DNA from: Theristus sp. LFF4_11
Lineage: Eukaryota; Nematoda; Chromadorea; Monhysterida; Xyalidae
Length of the DNA stretch: 64,000 nt
NCBI GenBank assembly: GCA_030248135.1
Contig: JASANC010003160.1
Span: 1-64,000 of the forward strand
Reading direction: 5' to 3'
Shown piece by piece: positions 58,217 through 64,000 of the stretch; position 1 is the stretch's first letter; each line of letters opens with the position of its first letter. A model generated the notes under the pieces. It did no database searches and was not told where the DNA came from. It saw nothing but the letters and a program-made list of their open reading frames with translations. The translations under genes and the position numbers were made by a program.

Positions 58217-58373
58217 CTGACTACAAGAATTCCTTTGACCATCAAATAAACACAATGATGTCACAAACAACTGCACAAAACAACAAATACGATTCACGCC
58301 ATTTGCGAGCCCTTTCTAGTTTGTTCCAGCAGGTTTGTGTTCATCTGATTTGTGTTCGGCCTACTGAACAACA

Positions 58374-59550
58374 TCAAGACACCGGGGCGACGTCGCCGTT
58401 GTATCCGACGATTCCCATCTTGATCCACTTGACCCGACTAAAAAACGGAAGGTATTGAGACAAGTTTTGAGATCAGCGAAATAATACACAAAAAGGCGGA
58501 GTTAAAATGTCAAAACATTGCAGGCGGAGTTTTATTTGCACCGAAAGCATGCATCTCGTGATCATCAACCAATTATTTTACACTGCAGCTGGTTGGATAT
58601 GTTATACAGTTTTTAAGCTGTATACTGATGACGTTTTAGCAAGTTTTCCCGCAAACACCACGACCTGCTTTCGTAGCAGTCTTTGCTTCACCATGCGTCT
58701 ATTAATGACAGCACTGAACGTTGATGTTGTTGCTGTCGTACAGGGTGTTTGCACTAACACTGGCGGCACAACCGCACGTTGAGGGTGAGTGTAAGCGAGT
58801 GGCCCAAGGGGCATCGTGTTTGCTGCCATGGCTAATGGGAACAACACTGAGGCTGCAGCTTTACGTCGCTCCGTTGTGATCATCTAGGTTGAAAAAATAT
58901 GTCCAATTTTTAAATTCAGTATTCTGCTGCAAAAATAGGAAATTTGCAAAACAACGAGATACATAATTTGAAAAATAGCTGCGTGCATTTTGTCATTTTC
59001 AGCTACAAAAACCGGTGCAACTATCCTAGTTGGCGGCTACACGTACACAGCTAGTTGATTTCTTTCCCGATTGACAAAAAAGTAAAAAAATGTGAACGAT
59101 ACAATAAACGCCTCTTACATTTGTGATCACCGAATTGCGATGGGCGCGCGCTTCAGCCCTCTTGACAAACGCGTTTATCATGTGGCTTTGTTCTCTGAAA
59201 AACATTTGATTTTCTCCAAAAGCGTAAGTTTGTTCTCATAGTGTTCATTTTCAGTGATTTCCATCTCTATAATAATAAACCGCCTTGTCTCCCGGTGGAC
59301 CCTCATTTACACCTGCTTTTTGTTAACCTCCCGAAAACCGAACTGAAATTTCGAAATTTCGAAATACTCTCCGTTGTTTCAACGCCAATCTGGTCAGCAC
59401 GACCACGACAGCGCAGCCGCCGAGGCCGACGGTGAAGCAGTGCCGTCGCATCAACGATTCGAACTCGCTCACTGGCAGGTCGATCGTCACGATTCGCCCG
59501 TCGATATCGGCGCTCAAATGGTCGCGATTGGAATGGAGAAACTCTGACAT
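58374..59550 (-). CDS. Small predicted membrane protein, unrecognised, 3 exons
   Basis: Exons 59550-59368, 58883-58759 and 58437-58374 join in phase to 123 aa. Exon 1 is GC-rich, starts MSEFLHSNRDHLSADIDG, and holds a hydrophobic segment FTVGLGGCAVVVVLTRLAL followed by KQRR. Exon 2 starts MITTERRKAAASVLFPLA and has a second weakly hydrophobic stretch. Exon 3 encodes RVKWIKMGIVGYNGDVAPVS and stop. Donors are GTATTT and GTTAGT; acceptors end CCTAG and TTTAG. The layout (short polar N-terminus, one or two membrane segments, basic loop) would suit a small organelle or ER membrane protein, but no family is recognised. A reverse-strand AATAAA lies at 58211-58216, about 160 bases after the stop. The exon 2/3 junction is the least certain part. 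Confidence 0.5.
58522..58620. mobile_element. MITE family A, half copy
   Basis: CACCGAAAGCATGCATCTCG, TGATCATCAACCAATTATTT and TTGGATATGTTATACAG. Confidence 0.55.
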
Positions 59551-61256
59551 ATTGGACAAGTTTAGATTTCTCGTTGTTAGATTCCATTTTCGCTCTCCCT
59601 CCCACCAGCATCATCGAACCTAATATCGTGCTCTTTGGAATCGTCTTCGCTAAAACGAACTGTTTCGGACAGAAATCATTTTGTGCAACGAAAAAGTCGA
59701 CTTCAAGCGCTCCTACGTCGATCACTTGACTGGTTTGGTGAACGGACGTCACCGAGTAGAAACTGCAATGACATACAAAATGCATGCTCTTATTTTGGCG
59801 AAATTGCACTGAATTCAAATGGAAAACGGCTTTCAATATTTTTAACAAATCGTCGTGCTCTTCGCATAAAGTACCAACCATGTGATTTTTTAATATTTTG
59901 AATGTAATCAGTTGTTTGAAAGTTTCGTGAAAGACCAAAAAAACTTGGCAGAAATCAGTGGCTTGAGCATTTTTTCGCACGTTTTTGGGCAAGTAATTTA
60001 TCGACTTATGAATTTGCTTTTTACACAAACGAATCTGTAGCGTACTGCAAAAGGATTCCGCATTTAACTCAAAAGTGATAACACAAACAACATGCAGTCG
60101 GACTGTAAATTATAGGGAATCAGCTGATTGGTTGGTGATCACATGATGCTTGCTTTCTGTGCAAACCAAACTCTGCCCCCACAAAAATTTCTGCACGGAA
60201 AGCATGCATCACGTGATCACCAACGACTACGCTGATTTCCTATAATTTCGAGTTCGACTGTAGTACACTTCTTTCCATGAAATCCCGACCAAGAAAGTGT
60301 GTAATTAAAGAAGGGTAGCGACTCCGAAAGACCACATTTCCTCAGGCGTCCACTGCAGAATTCGGTGAGCCGTTTTGAGAGTTCCGTCTTGAATTTGTGT
60401 TCGTGATCTTCAAACCACTGAAAAAGGTGCCTTCTATTGAGTGAAAGTTTTTAAACTTTGAAACAAAAGATTTTGAAATGTGCAAAAATAACGACCTGAT
60501 GTTCAGCGCAGGCGCACACAGCGATTTCCACGGTTGCACAGTGAAAACATGATGCAACAGGCACTATGACACATTTGAAGTTTAAAAATATTAAAACCAT
60601 CAGAAAAGATTGATTCATTAGAGCGTGATTTCATCGCCAGTGAATACGGGTGAAAGTTGTATCCATAGTTGTGTCGCAGTATCAAAGTTTGGATTTTAAA
60701 AATTGTATGTATTCAGTTCATTCAAGGCATATTCCCAAAAGCAGAAAGAAAATAAAAGTACTTTAACAGTGACCGTGTGATTGCAATATGGCCTCGCCAA
60801 AATTGACTGGCATTAAGCTGTAACGAGCCATCTGCGTCTCTTTAATCAAGTGGAACAATCAATTTCCACGGGTTCCCTTTTCGCTCACTAAAAACTCTTT
60901 ACAGAGCCAAACGACGGCATGGTACTGAAAATTGCGCCAAAAATGACATTTTCAGAGCATTAAAGAGCATCGGTTTTTTTCGTTGTTTTTTAATATTTAA
61001 TTAATTTTTTGGGTTTTTGTTCAACCACTCCAGAGGCGGGGCGTCAGCTCGATCATCCTGTCTCACAGATTGTTTTTATTACCGACGAGGTAGTGGTGAT
61101 ATTGGACATGTTTTTTACTGGTTTTATCATAAAAATCAACAAAACTAAATAAACGTCGACCCAAAGTAGAAAAGAAACCAATATGCACGGCAAGCAAATA
61201 CAGATTCATGAAAAACAACGATACACTATACAAATTACATATCAGATGTTTACGGC
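59551..61256. other. Spacer upstream of the small membrane-protein gene
   Basis: No coding exon recognised. Contains the family A copy at 60093-60262. Confidence 0.45.
60093..60262. mobile_element. MITE family A, complete copy
   Basis: GCAGTCGGACTGTAAATTAT to TAATTTCGAGTTCGACTGTA; inner GGTGATCACATGATGC and CATCACGTGATCACCAACGA. About 170 bp. Confidence 0.8.
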
Positions 61257-61258
61257 GT

Positions 61259-62284
61259 GCGTTCATTTGCGTCCCGTTATTTCCGGCCCACGCATTTCCG
61301 GCCCAACATTTCCGGCCCACTCATTTCCGGCCCACTCATTTCCGGCCCACCCATTACCGGCCCCGTTCATCTGCGTCCCACGCATTTCCGGCCCACTCAT
61401 TTCCGGCCCACCCATTACCGGCCCAGCCCAACAATTTGCTTCCAGTGACTTCAACCGCCACCCACTGCTATATTTCATCAAGAAACTCACATTGATTAGG
61501 CGGTTACACTTTGAACTTAGGGTTCGATTTTTTAATTCTTTTTTTCATTCGGATTTTTTCGTGATGCATCATGAAAAAATGCAAAAACTAAATTGATCAT
61601 TTTCACCTTATCAAAAAGGCTTGGCTTAGGATTAGGATTAGGTTTAGGATTAGGAATGATTAGGATTAGGAAACACGACCTGGTTGTGGATCCACATGTC
61701 CAAATTTGGTTAGAGGGGCAATTTTCATGAGTTTTTGCTAATTTGAAGAATTAAAATGATTGAATTTGGCTCTGTGTCCAGTGCAAAATTCGAACTCAGC
61801 GCGTCAATTCGGTTTGAGAAAGCTCCTATTTTTGTCGACCTATCAGACATGTTGTTGTTATTGAAATTGAATGTGCAAAATCAATCGGAACAAAGCAATA
61901 AATAAAAACACATCAACTGAATCATCGACGAAATTCAAGCTGAAGCATTTGTCCCAATGTCATGAACAAATAGAAGCGATACGAAAACGAAAACTGAAAT
62001 AAAAAAATTAAGTATTTTTGTTAAAAGCATGTCGGTGAGCAGGGAGTACAATTTAGAGTGCGGTTTCAGTTCATTTTCGTTGTCCGTGGCGAAATACAGC
62101 GCAGAAAGATGATTATTGGGCTGGGCCGGTAATGGGCGGGCCGGAAATGAGTGGGCCGGAAATGAGTGGGCCGGAAATGTCGGGCCGGTAATGGGTGGGA
62201 CGGTAATACGTGGGCCGGTAATGGGTGGGCCGGAAATGTCGGGACGCTAATGCGTGGGCCGGAAATGCGTGGGCCGGAGTTGAC
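61259..62284. mobile_element. Foldback-type element FB2 with tandem 15-mer arms
   Basis: The left arm (61259-61436) has about ten units of TTTCCGGCCCACTCA type, with variants TTACCGGCCCACCCA; the right arm (62113-62284) has the inverted GGGCCGGAAATGAGT units. Between the arms are about 680 bp of unrelated AT-rich DNA including a TTAGGA tract. No coding sequence; the Pro/Ala/His-rich frames across the arms are repeat artefacts. Confidence 0.85.
61620..61672. repeat. Interstitial TTAGGA-rich tract, second copy
   Basis: CTTAGGATTAGGATTAGGTT then TAGGATTAGGAATGATTAGG, preceded by AAAAAGGCTTGG as at 40350. The shared flank points to a dispersed repeat rather than two independent telomeric events. 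Confidence 0.8.
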
Positions 62285-62742
62285 CCCGCACCCGTGATGT
62301 TGGTGTACATATCAGAACATTACAGATGATATTACATATCACAACACAAATGAGCATAATGAATTATGAAAATTACTGAAACTACTGAAAAAACTACTGA
62401 AAACTGAAGTAGTGTGGCAAAATAAATACTGTGACATACTGGCAATTGTGAGCTCGACAAAAGCAAACTGTATCACTGAGGTAAAAACTAAAAGTCATCA
62501 AAACGATCAACAGGTTTCTTAGCGAGCAGTTTCGCTCGACAGCCTGCTGCTTAGCCATTCTGAGTCGTGTTGAGCAAGTTTTGGCTTACCCAAAGCTTTC
62601 TCAAACAGGACTGCTGACTTTCCAGTTGCAGCAGAAGGGTGTGCTGTGCTCTGCTCACAATACCCTGTTGACCAATTTGATTGATCACTCTCTCCGAAGT
62701 GGCTTCAAGTGCGACGACGCCTTGGGTAGTTCGCGTGTCGCG

Positions 62743-64000
62743 TCAAGCCTCCGCAAACCACTGGTACCCGGCGGCTGCCTCCCAAAGTGCCGCGTCGTCT
62801 GAGTGGTCGGCCATATGAATACGACAGTCGTTCGTGGTCGGGTTGACACTGAAACTGCTGCAGACCCAATTCGCCGTACACTGAATCGCACAGTGCATGT
62901 CGGAAGACACGGTCGTCATCTGAAACCAGCGAAAAAAAACCAACTCGCTTCGCATATATATGACCTATTTTTTAAATGTGTTCTACTGAAATGACGTCAT
63001 GTGCCGCCAAACATGCGCTTGCCGTTCACAGCAAACCAGAGTTCCGTTTAGCCGATTTCTTCCCGTAAACAAATGGTGAATGTCGAATCAGTCACACCAA
63101 AGTGACATTTTAGTGCCTGTACTTTGACAAACAGACGTTTTAAAGCAAATGACGTCATTTTAGTCCGGACTCATTTGAAAAAATACACAATACCACATTC
63201 GGTTTTGCTTAACACGAAGGTTCATAACAATTCATTCATCTCATCTCTTGATTTACTGTGTGCCTTGATGGGTTTTTTAGCAAAGAAGGGACGTGAATCG
63301 CAAAGTAAATCAAGAAGCAAAGTGAACTATTTTCACGGTCGCATACGATAATTACAAGCCTTTTGTATTTGTACCATTTCTTGTGCGGCACAAGAGACAT
63401 TCAGACGAAAACAAACGTCGACGTGCACAGCGAGACAGAAACATGAATGGACCTTTACCTTCAGCTTACCTGAATACAAGCAAGGGCTTTCATTCGCTGT
63501 CCGGACATGCTCGCGATTGATTTGTAGTTTCGCACGTTGTCACCTAATGGAAAACCAGAAAAACAACCAAACACTGCTCATTGTAACATCCTGTGCAACA
63601 TTCTAGTGTTATAATCTAGTACACTCTGTCTTCAGACAAGGACTTTATGTGCGACCGTACGCATAAAACTGTTTGGCTGTTTGAAAACAAAAACCGTTCA
63701 TCAAAAAGGGCGCATTCATCTTCTCGACCAATTAAGCGGCATTCATGAAGCAGTATTTAGTGACGCATAGTTGTGTTAAAATAGATAGCTACGCGGTCAC
63801 TAAATAATGGGCCATTACTGTAAACATACGATATTCGCAGAGGAAACCGGGCACTGTCTGTTCGACATCAATATCGTCGAAGCCGGAGCCGACAGCCAAC
63901 GTGCCATAGTCGTGATTTCGATAGAACATAATACCAGTCGCATACGCTCCGCCGTTCGGATGCGCCTGCTGACCGACCAACTGCCACACCCAACGCGTCA
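62743..64000 (-). CDS. C-type-lectin-like / PAN-apple-like protein, last three exons (5' part outside window)
   Basis: Exons: 64000-63830 (continues beyond the window), 63543-63470, 62919-62743, all in phase. The first gives the end of a C-type-lectin-like domain: TRWVWQLVGQ, GIMFYRNHDYG, and the closing PGFLCEYR matching the usual FxCE(Y/K) end. The expected WxDxxC before it reads FDDID, so that Cys and the Ca-binding Trp-Asn-Asp signature are missing here. The last exon has Cys spacing like a PAN/apple module: MHCAIQCTANWVCSSFSV, then NDCRIHM, ending WFAEA. Both modules occur in extracellular adhesion or carbohydrate-binding proteins, so secretion is inferred; no signal peptide is visible because the 5' end is missing. 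Donors are GTATGT and GTAAGC. A hairpin MITE lies in the intron at 63731-63812. Confidence 0.75.
62966..63197. mobile_element. MITE family E, in the lectin-like gene, inverted relative to 47508
   Basis: CCTATTTTTTAAATGTGTTC, TGAAATGACGTCATGTGCC, GTTTAGCCGATTTCTTCCCG and AATGACGTCATTTTAGTCCG are the reverse complement of the globin-intron copy in order. Confidence 0.78.
63731..63812. mobile_element. Hairpin MITE family B in the lectin-like gene
   Basis: AAGCGGCATTCATGAAGCAG, TATTTAGTGACGCATAG and right arm GCGGTCACTAAATAATGGGC, about 20 bases from the exon donor at 63829. Confidence 0.8.

Noticed and set aside
61183..61596. Open frames rich in SGP/FPAH repeats, and the minus-strand frame at 62113-62310
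   Set aside because: They are readings through the tandem 15-mer arms of foldback element FB2; the length-15 repeat stays open in several frames by arithmetic.
1..64000. tRNA, rRNA or other structured RNA genes
   Set aside because: No stretch with A/B-box-like or cloverleaf-like sequence was recognised by eye; a covariance-model search would be needed to exclude them.

Overview
The window is nuclear DNA from an invertebrate animal. Its genes are split by GT-AG introns of roughly 0.1-2 kb, exons are GC-rich and introns and spacers AT-rich, and small inverted-repeat transposons fill the non-coding DNA. The species cannot be named. A full APAF1-type apoptosis protein (CARD, NB-ARC and WD40) argues against a Caenorhabditis-like nematode, whose CED-4 lacks WD40 repeats. 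All exon models were built by hand from splice signals, phase continuity and family resemblance.

Layout: 1-2556 is upstream intron of a DYRK2-type kinase with a truncated transposon copy at the left edge. 2557-3546 (+) holds the last two DYRK2 exons. 3700-12000 has no recognisable gene but contains a complete hAT-like element. 12019-15099 (+) is the decapping enzyme DCP2 in five exons. 16706-30228 (-) is an APAF1 homologue in 25 exons, 1,611 codons, entirely in frame. 30.5-36.7 kb is a transposon cluster: four related hAT-like elements, each with a perfect 8-bp target duplication, one split by a second hAT-like element and one sitting inside a foldback element. 34709-43660 (+) is testin (TES) in 12 exons, its first intron spanning part of that cluster. 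46419-49587 (-) is a globin with an N-terminal extension and a long low-complexity tail. 50-58 kb has no confident gene. 58374-59550 (-) is a small predicted membrane protein I do not recognise. 61.26-62.28 kb is a second foldback element. 62743-64000 (-) is the 3' part of a secreted-type gene with a C-type-lectin-like and a PAN/apple-like segment.

The genes do not form a pathway. They are unrelated cellular genes: a protein kinase, mRNA decapping, apoptosome assembly, actin/focal adhesion, a haem protein and an extracellular lectin. The most distinctive content is (i) at least ten families of non-autonomous inverted-repeat elements, one carrying a coding-like segment that may be a captured exon; (ii) the APAF1 homologue, with unusual residues at the Walker B and MHD positions; (iii) a globin with a possible myristoylation start, a long tail and a splice donor that overlaps a MITE end; and (iv) 5' splice sites that keep G at +5 but vary at +3.
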